A DNA stretch of 64,000 nt from Yponomeuta sedellus (GCA_934045075.1 OW203721.1:17901214-17965213), one strand, 5' to 3'; shown: positions 47,569-61,300, counted from the stretch's first letter. A program made the numbers and translations. Notes: generated by a model not told the origin, from the letters alone.

Positions 47569-48756
47569 CTACTTAAGATTATTGAGTGTATTTAAATTAT
47601 GTACTGTGATGTAACCAGATTCATCGACTTTTCGCATGTAAATTTTCCCTTGTTTGACCCAGACATATTTGTAGCCGAGCTCTCTCGCTTTAGATCTGGC
47701 AGCGGCATGCAATGCTTTGTTGGCGATCGTAAGATGTTCCACCACATACACAGGCTTTTTGTCTCCGCCTATTCCGAGATGAGCAGAGCTCAGCTTGTCC
47801 TGGGGGTGCGATTTATTGTATTGAATCACTGATGCCAAAAGTGAGTCTCTTATGCGTGGATTAGCGAGTTGAACCACGATGGAGCGGGGCCTGTTACTTT
47901 CTGTGTTCAGTTTAGCAATTCGCGTGCAGTGGTGAACGTCAGTTTCCTTTAAATTACATGATGTAATTTTGCTTAACTGAGTGACAATGTTGACCACATT
48001 TTCTGCTTTATGCTCAGGAACACATTGAATCTCCAAATTACTCGAGCGAGCAAATTGTTCAGCCTGTGCCAATCGATTACTGAGGTCGGATACAGTAGTT
48101 TTATGACTTGTGTTGTCTTTCTTAAGTTCCGCGATTACCATTGACTGAGATTTATATTGCATTTTGAAAGAGTCATACTTCGCATCAATGAGATTCATCG
48201 AAGATGCAATCTGATCCATCTCCTCCTTTATCTCCTTAAGTTTTCCATCCATCACCCTGTTGATCCTGACCATAAGCTTATCTGTGTGGTTTTCGAGTTC
48301 TTCCTGGATAATTTTTCGGATCCTATCGCTAGAAAGTGCATTTTCAGTCGAGACATCCGCAATGTTTGGCTGCGGTGATTTATTTTTTCCTGTCTCATGT
48401 TTTTTGTCATTTCCTGACTTTTTGTTGGCATTTCTTAGCGTGACATTAGGGTTTTTAGGTACCAATTTTGAAGACCCAACGGGAGTGGAAGGATGGTCAC
48501 CTCTGTTGCGCAAGCTAGAATGGCAAACGGGACTAGGGCAAACCCAGGTCTGCTTTGCTTCCTCAAGAATGTCATCGAATTTTAGATTTCCTTCTTGGAC
48601 ACAGGAATAGCAATAGTTGTTAGTGCAGAGAGAACAAGTTAAAAAAGCTTTACTCTCCTTTATGATAGTGCCACATCCCGACATACACATGCCCTGTGCC
48701 TTCCAAGATTCATTATTTTTTGCAGGAGCACTTGCTTTACTTTGGGTAGACATCAC
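47569..48756 (-). CDS. LINE ORF1: PHD-like finger, coiled coil, FP-like C-terminus
   Basis: 395 aa, intact. Residues about 23-80 hold a cysteine-rich PHD-like finger (CMSGCG, CSLCTNNYCYSC, WVCPSPVCHSS). A lysine/asparagine-rich linker follows, then a coiled coil (about 150-240: IRKIIQEELENHTDKL, LKEIKEEMDQIASSM, SNRLAQAEQFARSSNLEIQ). The C-terminal part (NRPRSIVVQLANPRIRDSLL, LTIANKALHAAARSKARELG, YVWVKQGKIYMRK) resembles the nucleic-acid-binding domain shared by many LINE ORF1 proteins and the baculovirus FP protein. The role inferred is RNA binding and chaperone activity in the retrotransposition particle. Confidence 0.88.
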   Translation of the reverse strand: MMSTQSKASAPAKNNESWKAQGMCMSGCGTIIKESKAFLTCSLCTNNYCYSCVQEGNLKFDDILEEAKQTWVCPSPVCHSSLRNRGDHPSTPVGSSKLVPKNPNVTLRNANKKSGNDKKHETGKNKSPQPNIADVSTENALSSDRIRKIIQEELENHTDKLMVRINRVMDGKLKEIKEEMDQIASSMNLIDAKYDSFKMQYKSQSMVIAELKKDNTSHKTTVSDLSNRLAQAEQFARSSNLEIQCVPEHKAENVVNIVTQLSKITSCNLKETDVHHCTRIAKLNTESNRPRSIVVQLANPRIRDSLLASVIQYNKSHPQDKLSSAHLGIGGDKKPVYVVEHLTIANKALHAAARSKARELGYKYVWVKQGKIYMRKVDESGYITVHNLNTLNNLK

Positions 48757-48930
48757 AGCAATATCAACTTGTTAGAGCCTCCCAGAGACACTTACCGCTT
48801 ACCAAAGATGTGATATGCTCTGCAGATATTTATTCTTTGGTCAAACTATTCGCCGGCCACCCGCAGACCGCGAGTGTTCACGCGCACGCAATTCTGACCC
48901 GTCCGAGACTCCGAGACCGTAGGCCGGGCA

Positions 48931-50514
48931 GCGAGAATCGATTAAACGCACGTATTACCAATGGGTTAATGATTAATTGCACAGATCGTATTTATTCACG
49001 TTTCCTTCGAAATAAAGAGCTTTAAACACTTCACTACCCTATCGACGGGTTACTGTACGAGACTTTAAATACTGATGACTGGTAATCCACCCGAAACAGT
49101 TCGAATTATGGCTTAAAATTAAATTTTTTCTGACCAAGCAACAACAATACTTGCTCCACGCGCAAAGGCACGGTCAAAGATACTACAGTAAAGCCAATTT
49201 AATAGGTCACATTTGACACTCCATCAAAATTCGTCAACGTAACCTTGTAACGCAGGGCACACAATATTATTTAGTTTTTCAAAATTAGAACTGCACAATT
49301 GCTTCACTTTCTTCAGTTAATAATACAAATTTATTGTAATAATGTCAAAAGAAAGCATTATTACGATTTACTTTGACTAATAAACCATTCTAAACTTAAT
49401 AAACAATGTTTGTCCTAAAAAACTGAACTTCATCACAAGGTTATGTCGGTCAACCCTTTTTGTTTTTAAAAACTAGGGATGTTACCGTAAAAATCAAAGG
49501 AATCATAAGTGAAAAAGTTGTATTTAATGCAATGATTACCTAAGTAAAGGAATGTATCGCCATACATAATTCCATATTGTGATTATTTTATTAGTAGATT
49601 GTAGAACTAGTATGCATCACATAAAGACGAACTTTTATAGCATGAGAAGGGAAAATAGTAGTTTAAGATACCGTTGCATAATAAGGGTTCTTATAACACT
49701 AGTGTATTTTAAAGAAATGAACTGTAGGCGAGTTTTTTTATAGTATCACACGATTGTTATAAGACCAAGTTATGTATTGTACAGTGTCATACACTACTTT
49801 ATCTATTCTCATACTATAATACTTACATAAAAACAGAACCAAATTTTGTTTATATTGAAAAGTTTTTTTAAATGTTAAATATTGGCGCCAAGGCGCAAAC
49901 ATCGATTGCGCATGCGTGTTGCGTCGGCGCGGACTCGTTCATTGAAACCTTTTTTTTTAAGTAGAGGTTCAACCTTCTTGGTCCAGCTGGAGGTTGTATA
50001 GGTGTATCGTTATGATTAAAAAGTTATATTATTATACAGGTGTCCATACAAGACCTGTATCGTAATAAAACTTTAGTTTTTTGTTTTTGGCCTATGCGTA
50101 ATGTTTGTCAAGAGTTTTGTTTTCATTATTATATTATTCTTTCAATAATATAAAAAATACAAAAATAATTGAATAAAGACAAAATCAGTTTCATTTTTTT
50201 TATCTTGTTTTTCTGCTGATAGCAGAATAGGCAAAGGACTTTCGTCCGTTCAGCCAGGTCTAACGTTTTTTCATTTTATGTATCCGAAGACTACTTGTTA
50301 ACGCAGGTAATCCTTTGTATAAGGTCAAAGTCAAATATTTGTTGTGTTTTATAAATATCTTTTTCGTTTGAGTGTTAATTTTTAGACGATTTATCTTGTA
50401 AATATTGTCTTGTTTCTCGTTTCATTATAATATTATTACACTTTTAGGCAAAAAAAAACTCGTAGGATGTTCTTGGCAACACTAGAGCTTGTCCATAATG
50501 TTCGTTCCAGGTCC
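48931..50514. other. AT-rich spacer, no gene seen
   Basis: No coding signal was recognised. A GC-richer patch at about 49885-49950 has no interpretable motif. Confidence 0.45.
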
Positions 50515-51034
50515 AAACTTTGTACAAGTTGATAAACCACCAACTAAAGCAAATAAAAAGCAAGAAATTGTCTCGTGGCTGGAAAAAAAAATGTGGAAGC
50601 AAGTCCAACTTTATTGAAAGCTGAGTTGTTGAATTTGGTAAAAGCAAACAAGCCATCCAAGCCTTGCTATGTAATTGATGAAATAGCACTAGAGCATGGA
50701 CACGAAGTTATTCGATTGCCACCTTACCACTGCCAGTATAACGCTATCGAGCTTATTTGGGCACAAACAAAAGGGTCATGCAGCGCGTAACAATACTGAG
50801 CCACCCTTCAGTACTGCAAAAATGATGGTTCAGCTACAAACTGCATGTGCAGAAGTCACTTCAGAAGACTGGAGAAAAGTCGTCGAGAAAACAAAGAAAA
50901 TAATTTTCGATGATTTTGAACGAGATGTGAGAATAGACAACATTATCGAAGAAGAATTTATTATATTTTTGGGAGCGGACAGCAGTGATAACGATGACAA
51001 CACTCGTTATAGTTCTATTAGTTCTAGTGAATAA
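50515..51034 (+). pseudogene. Relic of a D-82-E-type IS630/Tc1/mariner transposase
   Basis: Reads VQVDKPPTKANKKQEIVSWL, then after a 1-nt loss in an A-run (50583-50591) NVEASPTLLKAELLNLVKA, then YVIDEIALEHGHEVIRLPPYH and YNAIELIWAQTKG. Another frame change leads to ARNNTEPPF, DWRKVVEKTKK and an acidic tail ending in SSISSSE. Layout and tail match the element at 16557-18064, including a long insert before the final E (in IELIW). The first two catalytic residues are missing. It is an older relative of the same transposase group, not a copy of it. Confidence 0.75.
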
Positions 51035-52301
51035 ATGCAGTTTTTCTTGGTTAAACTATATACGTGTCTTATTTTGTTTTATAAATTTTGCTTAGACAAT
51101 GATGGGACAGGGATTTGATTAATAATTGTTTATTTGATTTGATTTTCGATGGAACTCAATTAAAATTACATTACCTATACGTACTCTTTCACAATAACTG
51201 CATTCGATTCATAAATGTTTGAAGTCCGTATCGAATCATTCGATTTAATCGATGATTTTTAGCAGTTCACCTCACTATGAAGCTAAAACTGACACATGGC
51301 AAATGTGGCCTATTAAATTGGCTCTACTTTAGTAACTGAAGTTAGAAATATGATCATAATTGTACGCACGCTGTCAAATAGGATCATACTTCTATGACCA
51401 TAGACAATATGAATCATATGTTGACATTACACTGTCATAGATTTTTCATATAAATATCCACTTAAACGTCTACGTAACTAGAGCTACTCAAAAAAAAGGA
51501 GCGTTGTACGTCTACGTAACTATAGTTACTTCGCGGACTGGCGTCAGTAAAATCGATTTTTTTGAATGAAAACTTTCAATAATCTGTGGTAAATTATTCG
51601 TTCAATTGATGCTTGATGTCATAGCCAAGTCTCCGAATAAAAAAAAAGCTTCGGTGTCAAAACAAAATCAGTTCGTATCTATTACGTGAGGTGACTTCAA
51701 TCTGCTTTTAAAATGTAAGTTTTCATTATTTTTCAATGTATTATATATCAAAATAATCGTAAGGATTTGCACTTTATGATTAAATACAAAAAAAACTGAA
51801 TTGTGTTACATACAACGACAGATTGACATTTTCAATTACCGCCGCGTCACGCCATGTTTCCACAATTGATTTCATTTATTCTATTGAATTTAATTATAAA
51901 ATGTTACTTGGAGCCGTAATTTTTACTTTATCTGTTAGTGCATTTCATAAGCTATTCGGAAGTATACTTTATTTTGTGGTAGCTGCAGCAGTTCTATAGT
52001 TATTACAGTTTTTCTAACAATGGTTATGTGCAAAAATGTGCAAAAAAATCGCAAAAAATGTAATTCGCGAGCGCGGACGGTTAAGGCTTCCGTGGCCGCG
52101 CGACCTGGACGTTAAAGTGGATATGAGTCCTACATCTGTGATCATATTTCTATGATAGTGTAATATTGGCCTAATAAATGCTCCTAATTTGTACTCTGAC
52201 TTCTGTGAATAACTTAATTTGATAGTAACATCAAATTATCATGACAAGTTGTCATTTGTCAAAAAATTATATGAATTTTTATTTGAAGTTAATGCTTGCC
52301 A
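51035..52301. other. Spacer and presumed MED23 promoter region
   Basis: Repeated short motifs (ACGTCTACGTAACTA at 51466-51480 and 51508-51522) and scattered A-runs. No ORF of note. The TSS of MED23 is not identifiable; no TATA box is obvious. Confidence 0.4.
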
Positions 52302-55300
52302 ATGGTGAAATTTAAATGGATGTCATTGCAATTGCTTCAGCGAGTGGAATCTGTGGAGGAGGCATTCAGCTGCTTTCTCGTTCACAAGCCAGATCAGGAA
52401 AATGAGAGGTTGCTAGCCTATCAGAAAAAGTTATGCACCATCATGAATCACCTTGGCACTGAATCTCAAGAGCAGGCCATACGTCAGTATTTGATGTTGA
52501 CTGCTTTCTTGACAAACAGATTCAAAATGCGACAACTCTTCAACCTGATGGAGAGTTTAATCAGCTTAAATGTTTTACAAGCAAGGTAAGTAGACATTAT
52601 TACTTGATTAAATTTCTGCAGTACCTAGTATTTCTATAAAGTACTTGCAGCAAAGGCTTACAGAATTATTTATAAAAACACAATTCCTGAAAACACTCCA
52701 TAAATGCTGTCTGTCATAAATAGTCAGTAGTAGACACTACTTTGATTAAATTTTACCCCAGATTATTTATATTGTGTTTATGATGTGTTTTATTTTTATA
52801 AATAAAACTATTATACTACAACTCATAACTCAAGGCTTAATAAAATAGATTGATAGAGGACACTATATTGTACATAAAAACACTAATATTAACTTGTACC
52901 ATATAGCTCAGGGGTGATCCCATATAAATTTGGGTAATATTTTTGTTAGAATCTGTGAGAAAGTCATTAACATTATTGAGAGATTGTTTAGAACATTTAA
53001 AATTATACAGAATAGAGAAGATAGATTCATAAACCATGTATATATTTTTAATTATTATATAAAAATTTTAGGACCTTATGTGATTGTATATTGTCAAGTG
53101 ATAAGCTTGTCTACAAGAATGCAGATTACTGGATTGAAAGTTTTAATTTTATACGCCGAATTATTGGCGGAGTTGACTACAAAGGAGTTAGAGAAATTAT
53201 GAAGGTAACATCATGAACATTATATATCTCATGACATATTTGTCTGCTTAGTTGCTACTTTGCGTGCTAACATATTACGATTATTCTCAGGGATGCAGGG
53301 AAAAGGCTCATTCTCTTCCTGTGAAACTAAATTCAAGTACAATGCCACAGCTGAAGGCCTTGCAAAACGTCATAGAGTACATATTTGACCGCAACGCGTC
53401 TCTATTACCTGCTTATTTTATTGTCACTGAGATTCAGAAAGACTACCCCGATAACAATCACTGGCCGCATTGGGTGTTAGCAAAACTGTTGACAAGTTTC
53501 GTGGAGAGTTTTAAACCGTGCGCCCAGATGGTATCCATAACGGGGCACTCGAATATGCTGCCGGTCGTTGAGTTCTCTGGCTACGCGGACCACCTCGTGA
53601 ACCCGTGGCGTCTCGATCCCGCCACCCTGAAGTTCTCTCTCAAGGGCAACTTGCCTTATGACGATGAGCTACTGAAACCCCAAATAGCTCTGCTCCGGCA
53701 CGTTCTTCAGCAGCCCTACTCCCGAGACATGGTGTGCTCCATGCTCGGACTACAGAAGCAGCACAAGCAACGATGCGTGGCTTTGGAAGAACAACTGGTC
53801 GAGCTCATGATTCTGGCCATGGAAAAAAGCGAACAAGAGAGCGAGAAAGACGAGATGTCGTCGACGCACTGGTGCTGGCTGCATCTCTCCTCGCAAGTCA
53901 TATATCTGATATTATTTGGATTCGCGTCATTTCCCAACATTGTCATGTGCTTGCACTCCAAGTTGCTGGGACACGACATGAAAAAAGGCCGGGACCACTT
54001 GATGTGGGTTTTGCTGCAGTTCATCTCGGGAAGTATTCAGCGGAACCCGTTGTCAAACTTCCTGCCCATCATCAAACTACATGAGTTACTTTATCCTGAA
54101 AAGGAATCACTTCCAGTTCCTGATTTCGCGCGCGCGCACTGCACACATCAGATGGCCGTAGTCTGTATTTGGATGCATTTGCTCAAAAAAGCAGAGACTG
54201 AACACAAAACAATGCCAATGCCCCCGAATCTGAAACAGCAATATGAGTAAGAATCTTCACAGATCCGCAAACCTTCTGAGTTATTGTTTAAATATATATC
54301 ATAAGCTCATTTTCACAACTTTCCACAGGTTTCTCCAGCATCTAATGACATCGAACGCGACACCCACATTGATGGGTTCAGACTACCGCATCGCTTTGTT
54401 GTGCAACGCTTACTCGACCAACCAGGAGTACTACACCAGACCAATGGGCATCATCATAGAAACACTGTTCGGCAATCAGAAGGCTTTGCCAAACGGCAAT
54501 CCAGCGGCGCCACTACCGACGGTTCCTCTCTCCATGTGCATACTTGACAGCCTCACGTTGCACTGCAAAATGTCTCTGATCCACTCTATTGTGACCCACG
54601 TTGCTAAGCTAGCACAAAACAAGACGAACATACCAGGTAGTGGCATGATGGCGCCTGCCTTGGTGGAGACCTACAGCCGACTCTTGGTCTATACTGAAAT
54701 TGAATCACTCGGCATTAAAGGGTTTATTAGTAAGTTATTTTTTATGTTACAAATTCCCTTGTGTATCAAAAATTTTTGAATATACGAAAGTTCAATGTGT
54801 TGTGCGTGTGATACTGGTAATTCGTAAGATCCCGGTGTCTATCAGTAAAATATTTTTTCTCATTACAAACATTTTACCATAAGGAAATCTTCCGTAATTG
54901 TCTATTGCAAAGTTATCCCCACTACGCAGATTTTCCGTCACGTTATTTGCCGGGCATTATAATTTTAGTGTGTTTCGTATTATTTTAAAAAGTTGTTTGT
55001 ATTAACCCATTATTTTATAATGGTATATGACATATTGTTAGCGTATACAGCACCGCAACCATTAACTCAATATTGCATTGATTCCAGATCAGCTACTGCC
55101 GAACGTGTTCAAAGCTCACGCCTGGGGTATCTTGCACAATCTCCTGGACATGTTCTCTTATCGCATCCACCACATCCAGCCACATTACCGAGTGACTCTC
55201 ATGTCCAACATCCATTCACTCGCAGCCTACCCGCAAGCCAATCAGATGCAGCTCCAATTATGGTAAGTTCTTACACAAAATTTGTAATTGCATAAACTCG

Positions 55301-58300
55301 CGCCTTCAGGGGTAGGAGGGATAGGCGATACCAGGGTTTACCAATTGCCACGATACTGACAAGCCTCCGCGTCATCAACTTTCGTTAATTGCTTCATCCG
55401 CCCATAATTTCGGGTACTTACTACTGTAAAGTTTTACATTAGCGCAATATGTTCTACCTGAGCGAGCGTGCGCAATATATTGCGAATGTGAGTGGAAGGG
55501 CTGGTAAGGGACGTCCCAGACGGACTTACATCGACCAAACAGGGGATGTATTAGCAAAGGGAAAGATAAAAAGTACCCGGAACCGGCGTGCGTGCATGCA
55601 ACGACTTATGAACGTTGATGAAGCGAAGGTGATCTGTCAGGATCGTGGCAAGTGGCAGTCCCTGGTCTCTGCCTACCCCTCTGGGATACAGGCGTGAGGT
55701 TATGTATGTATGTATGTATGTATGTATGTATGTATGTATGTATGTATGTATGTATGTATGTATGTATGTATGTATGTATGTATGTATGTATGTATGTATG
55801 TATGTATGTATGTATGTATATATGTATGTATGTTCTACCCTACTCAACTCTACAACATTGCGACGTAACATTTTATTTGACCTATTGTTATCAACATATT
55901 TTACAACTTTGGACTTGAAGTTAAACCCAACAAGCTGGTCACATCTTAGAGGACCGATTCTATATTTTATGGACTAACGAAAGTGTTATATAACTTTGCC
56001 TAAATAATGTGGAGTTTCCGTCTTTTAGTTTCGAGAGCACTGCGCTGCGATTGATCACTAGCCTTGGCAGCTCGGGGGTCCAGCTGCAACTGTCGAGGGT
56101 TCGCGAAGTGTCAGAGCCGAAGTCCCTCGTGTCCTCCGAGAGTGAGGAGCTGAACCGAGTGCTCGTGCTCACTCTCGCACGAGGCATCTACATGACCGGC
56201 GCAGGTGAGCGCGCGTTTCATGGTTTGCGTGAAATTGCTTTGACGAGGTGTGGTTACAAGTTGTTAGAAATATTTTCTGATTAAAAGTTTTAACGATGGT
56301 GCGATAACGGGTTGAAAGTTATTATTGTATTGCTTTAATTATATGTATAATCGAGAAAAAAACCGGTTTTTCCATTTTGAGTTATAGCAATTACGCATTT
56401 TGTGCAGGGCATTCGTGTTTGGTCATACACTTATGAAAACTTGGGAATGGCAGAAGTATCAAGAAAGTAGGATAAACGTAGTAGAAATGAAGATCTTGGG
56501 AAATGAGAAGTATTGGGGGGTGTTACTTTGAATGACAGGGTACGCAATAGTTTGATTAACTTTGATTGGAGAAGACGTTGTAGTGACTAGAATTGAGAAA
56601 GGAGTGTTACAAAGGGATTAAGAAAGTAATGTTGAATTTTTGAAAAAAAAACCTATTATGAAACAAGTTATAATTTTTTCATCCCACCATCTCGGAAAGA
56701 GTATTTTTAATCTTCTATATCTGAGTGGAAAAGCCGTTTTTATTCTCTAGAGGATAAAGTAAATTGAATTTAGAACATCGTGTGCACTAAGTTTGTGAAT
56801 TAAAAAAGTGTACCTATCTTGTGATTGTAAACGTTTTTTTTTTTGCATTTAGTCATTTCCTCGCTGAGGTGGAATGAAAAGTTACGTGTTGCACTCGAGT
56901 GCAAAGATTTTTCACCTCGTGCTCTTTTGATTCCCTCGCTAAAGCTCAGGATTCTAATTTTGAATCACTCGCTGCGCTCGTGATTCAATTTTAGAATCCT
57001 TCGCTTGCTCGGTCATCAAAATTGAACACGCGGTTGTAAGCAACTTTGCACTCTTGTATAACAAATAACTATTATTTCATTGGTGACGCTAGTTAGCACC
57101 CCGAAGCGTCTTCATGACGATGAATCTTGTACATCTAGCTTATAGCTTTTGCCCATGTGCCCTTGTAAATGTGGATTTTTACCTCCTCTACGGATTCTGA
57201 AGTGCCGGCCACCACAGTATCGAGTAAATTCGCAGGCAGCGACGGGTCAGCGGTGAAGGAGCTTCTGACAACCATCATGACGAACACTCCGCATATGTGG
57301 TCACAGCACACACTGCAATGCTTCCCGCCGGTGCTCGTAGAGTTCTTCGCGCAGGTGGGTGAAGTTCTAAATAGCGGATCCTCGAATATCGAGTGCTATT
57401 ACAGTAACCCCTTCCCGAAACCCGAGTATACGATGCGTCATTGCAGGTTTTTTTCTAATGAACTTTGCCTCGTAAAATACTATATTCTCTCTCAGAGAGA
57501 AGGCCTATGCCCACCAGTGGGACGTACTCGTATCTACAGGACGTACTCGTATATAGGCTGCAATATTATTATTATGCCTAGGAAAACAATGGTTTAGAAA
57601 ATATTTGAGAGTAGCACTTTTTGCATGTTAGTGCAAACGTTCATCCCCCCCATCTATGCATCGAATACCCACTGCCTCTGAACTCCATGTGTGGTTACCT
57701 GTTACCCGTATAACAGGTTTAATTTAAAATTCGTTTTGCAAATGTGCGTAACTTCGAAAACAGGGTACATACCGGGATTCGAATCCACGTCCTCTGTAAG
57801 TCCGACGTTTTACCGCCGCAGTACTTTTGTGGCCGCTAACTGCTCTTGTTCTACTCATATCTACTGTAAAAGGTTAAGTTTGTAAAAGACATTTTTTATT
57901 ACCATCACACATGTTGTTAAGCTGAGCATCGTTTGTGTGGCAGAATCACACGATTCGAATCAAATAACTAAGTTTTTAATTTGAATTTGTTAACAACAAC
58001 AACTGAGAATAATATTTTACGTATTTAAGCTTATGAATTGTTTGCAAATTGATTCCGAGGGTTATCCACTTGAGTCCGAATGGTAGCCCATGAAGTTAGA
58101 AAAAAGTGTTATTCCTGACAATGTAAGTTAGTATAATATAAAAATGAATCGCCGAATGTGTTGGTAAGCGCAAATCTTGAGAGCAGCTGAACCGATTTCG
58201 CTAATTCTTTTTTTAGAATATTCCTTGAAGTACGAGAATGGTTTTTACGGAGAGAAAAATAAAAAAAAATAAAGAATTGACTCTTAGGCGGATTATAAGT

Positions 58301-61300
58301 CATATTAAACTGGTCTAACGCGATGAATAGTTAGGTAAAGTTTCAAAACCCATTATATCACTTTGTATGTATGTCGAGTTTGTTGAGTCGTAAAAAATAC
58401 TGTCAAAGTATCAATCTGATGCTCGCCTATCGTGTAGCCCTGGATAGGCTAGCATGAGATTGCTTTTTTCAATAATTTCGCAGAACCCCGCCCCGAAAGA
58501 AAACAAGCAGTTGCTCAAGAAATCCGTGGAGGAGGAATACAGGAAGTGGACGTCAATGGCCAATGACAACGACATAATCACCCACTTCTCCGTGCCCGGG
58601 ACGCCGCTCTTCCTGTGTCTGCTCTGGAAGATGATATTCGAGACCAACCGCATCAATCCCATCGCTTTCAAGTGAGAACTAAAAATATGCTCAACCAGTC
58701 ATTAGTCACGAAAAAGTTCTTTGAAAAATATCAAGGATCATGGAGAACGTACATAAAATATTTGTTTTCATTAGAGAGGTGTTTTCATAATAAAACCAGT
58801 CGATACGTTACTCTGGTCGTGAAACACTCCATAAAAATTTACTATGCCGATATTTGAGACCATTAATTTTTTAATTTAATGTGAAGTTTTCTTTCCCTTC
58901 ATGGTATAAAAACACTCTCAGTGCAAACTCGCTATAGAGGAAAATCATTTTGAAAGAATGTTTTTATGTTTTTTTAAGTAGGCTCGTATACGTCCTACTC
59001 CAGGGCACAGGCGTTTTCTCACAGAGAGAGAGAGACAGTATGGGCTTAGTTACCACAAGTGCCCACCGTGGATTGGCAATTCGAAGAGTTGATGTATGTG
59101 AACACCAGACACTCAGGTGTTCTCACGATGTTTTCCTTTACAGTTAGCGAATATTATTGCTACAACAACGGCTGTAGAACGCCGGTCTCATTTCGGGGGG
59201 TCGTGGGTTCGTAACCAATCTATTCCAATCTTGTTTTCTAAGTTACGTACATTTTCGATTAAAATATTAGTTTAGAAAAGTATATTTAAATATACAAAAC
59301 AAAAATTACGACAAGTTGCCTATTTTTCCATTCATTATTGACTGATCGATTAGAGGCCGGTTTCTGAATTGAGACTTTCGCTAAGTAAATACTTAATGTT
59401 CGTTTCTTCTTCTTTCTGTTTCTTCGATTTTCTCAGCAAAGATTGTGACAGAACGTTACTGAAGTATTTGCTTAGTGAAATTCTTAATTCAGAAACCGGC
59501 CCTAAATCTCGCTAATTATAGAATGATGTTAATCAGTATCTGGAATTCCACTGTGTGGAACTCTGGTTACTATATTAGGTGATCTTCGATGATCGCCTTC
59601 AGGTAGGAAAACACTTTCTCAAGGCCCAATCATACAATCAAGATTAACTTCCACATTACAGACCTCAGGCTTTAGAAGTTTTTCTCTAATTACCACTTAA
59701 TCGAAGTTCGAATTCAAGGCGCAGCTGCATGTAGCGGATCGTCGACACTTTGAGCCGTTGGGATGGTTTCAATTCTTCTAGTTTCAATTCTTCTATTCTT
59801 TCCCCTTCTTCACAAAATAACTACACTCTCCGTAAATCATCTACTAATGACCAGTTTATTTCCATTATTTTCCACAGATTCGATAGCTCCCGGATTATTA
59901 TCATCACACTCTTTCATTTTCGTTGGGTCCGTCTACTCTTTCCCTATCGATTGTGTAAGGGTATTTCATCATCGTTATCATCACACATGTATCATCAGCG
60001 AAGTGATCATCATGTTCGGTGCAGGGTATTTATAAGAACCTCTTTTCTTTTCGACTAATACCTAACCCTAACCACGCCTAACCAATGCCAAAGGCTATTC
60101 GTAAGTAGTCTAGTATCGTTTATTTCGTTCGCCTTCGACAATTGTATTCGGCTGCAAGAAATGCTGTAAACATTACTTTTATGAACGTTAGTCAGAGCCT
60201 GTGGGAATTCCCAAATATTCCTGAAAGCATGAAAGCTCACCTTGACAGCTAAAAAAGCATACAAATATGGCTTATATGTGGGATCTAAAAACGTTGCATG
60301 AATATATGAAAAAACTAGAGATTGCTTATTTTGATCGTATCTGCGAACAGTCACTTGGGGCTTACAACATTACAAGCTACCGTAAATGCCTTGGTTACGT
60401 TTAAATGCGACAAAAATGAACGGACGCGACTAACGATACTTCCAGAAGCTTCCGAATAGCTAATTTTCTCCAAATATCTGACTAAATTATTACCCCAGGA
60501 TCCTGGAACGCATCGGCGCGCGGGCGCTTTCAGCGCATCTTCGGAAATTCTGCGATTACCTCGTATTTGAGGTGACAAACCCACCGGCAGGCGGCCCTCA
60601 CATACACAAGTGTGTGGACGCCATCAACGACATCATTTGGAAGTACAACATCGTCACCATTGACAAGCTGGTTCTGTGTCTGGTTAGTTTCTTACTGTAA
60701 TCCGAAGCCGCGAAATTATTATTAAAATAATATAGTGGTAAAGGGCCATATTCAGCCTAAAATAAAAGTACGTAGGCGAAGTTAATGCTAACAGCATTAT
60801 ACCATGTGAAGGGCGGAACAGCTCGTTTGGCAGAAGACGGCAAGACGACTCGTGCAGTAACGAAGCAGCAACAGCTTGATAGTCAGAGAGGTATCCAGAG
60901 GGTCCGTGGATACAGACGGCGAGGGTTTGAGTAAAAAGGCGTGACGGGAATAAACCTTAACCTTATTTGCATGCTCTGTAACAAAAAAGTTTACTACGTA
61001 CTCATTTCCGAACCCGTAACGTTGCACGTACGCTCGGTGCATGCGTTCCGGTGGTGCGCGGTTATACGTCATGCTATAAAATTAATACGTGCAACATTAA
61101 AAAATATAGTTATCTCTTTCTCTCTAAGCATAAATTTATTAGCAGAATTCAGATGTTTGTAACTACGATTATTGGCTAGGTTTTTCCAACCTTTTCCTAT
61201 AGTGCGACGTCTTGAGCCATTACCCATAACGTGCAAACTTGAACCTCGTACTGTATCTGTTCGGTTAGTTTAGTTAGAGTTACAGCCCGCAAATGAGTAC

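Larger units (their letters stand above)
44360..48930 (-). mobile_element. Nearly full-length non-LTR retrotransposon (CR1/Jockey group)
   Basis: On the minus strand ORF1 (47569-48756) is followed 66 nt later by an endonuclease-reverse transcriptase ORF2 (47502-44626). A 3' UTR then ends in AATAAACAAAAATAAAAAA-type sequence near 44360. The 5' limit near 48930 is a guess from a GC-richer leader before ORF1. No target duplication could be assigned. Only one inactivating change is seen, so the copy is young. Confidence 0.85.

Noticed and set aside
53716..54084. Overlapping ORFs on both strands within MED23 exon 3
   Set aside because: Shadows of the conserved MED23 frame.
55551..55977. ORFs of 88-110 codons rich in Tyr-Val-Cys-Met or Tyr-Ile-His-Thr
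   Set aside because: Translations of the ATGT microsatellite.
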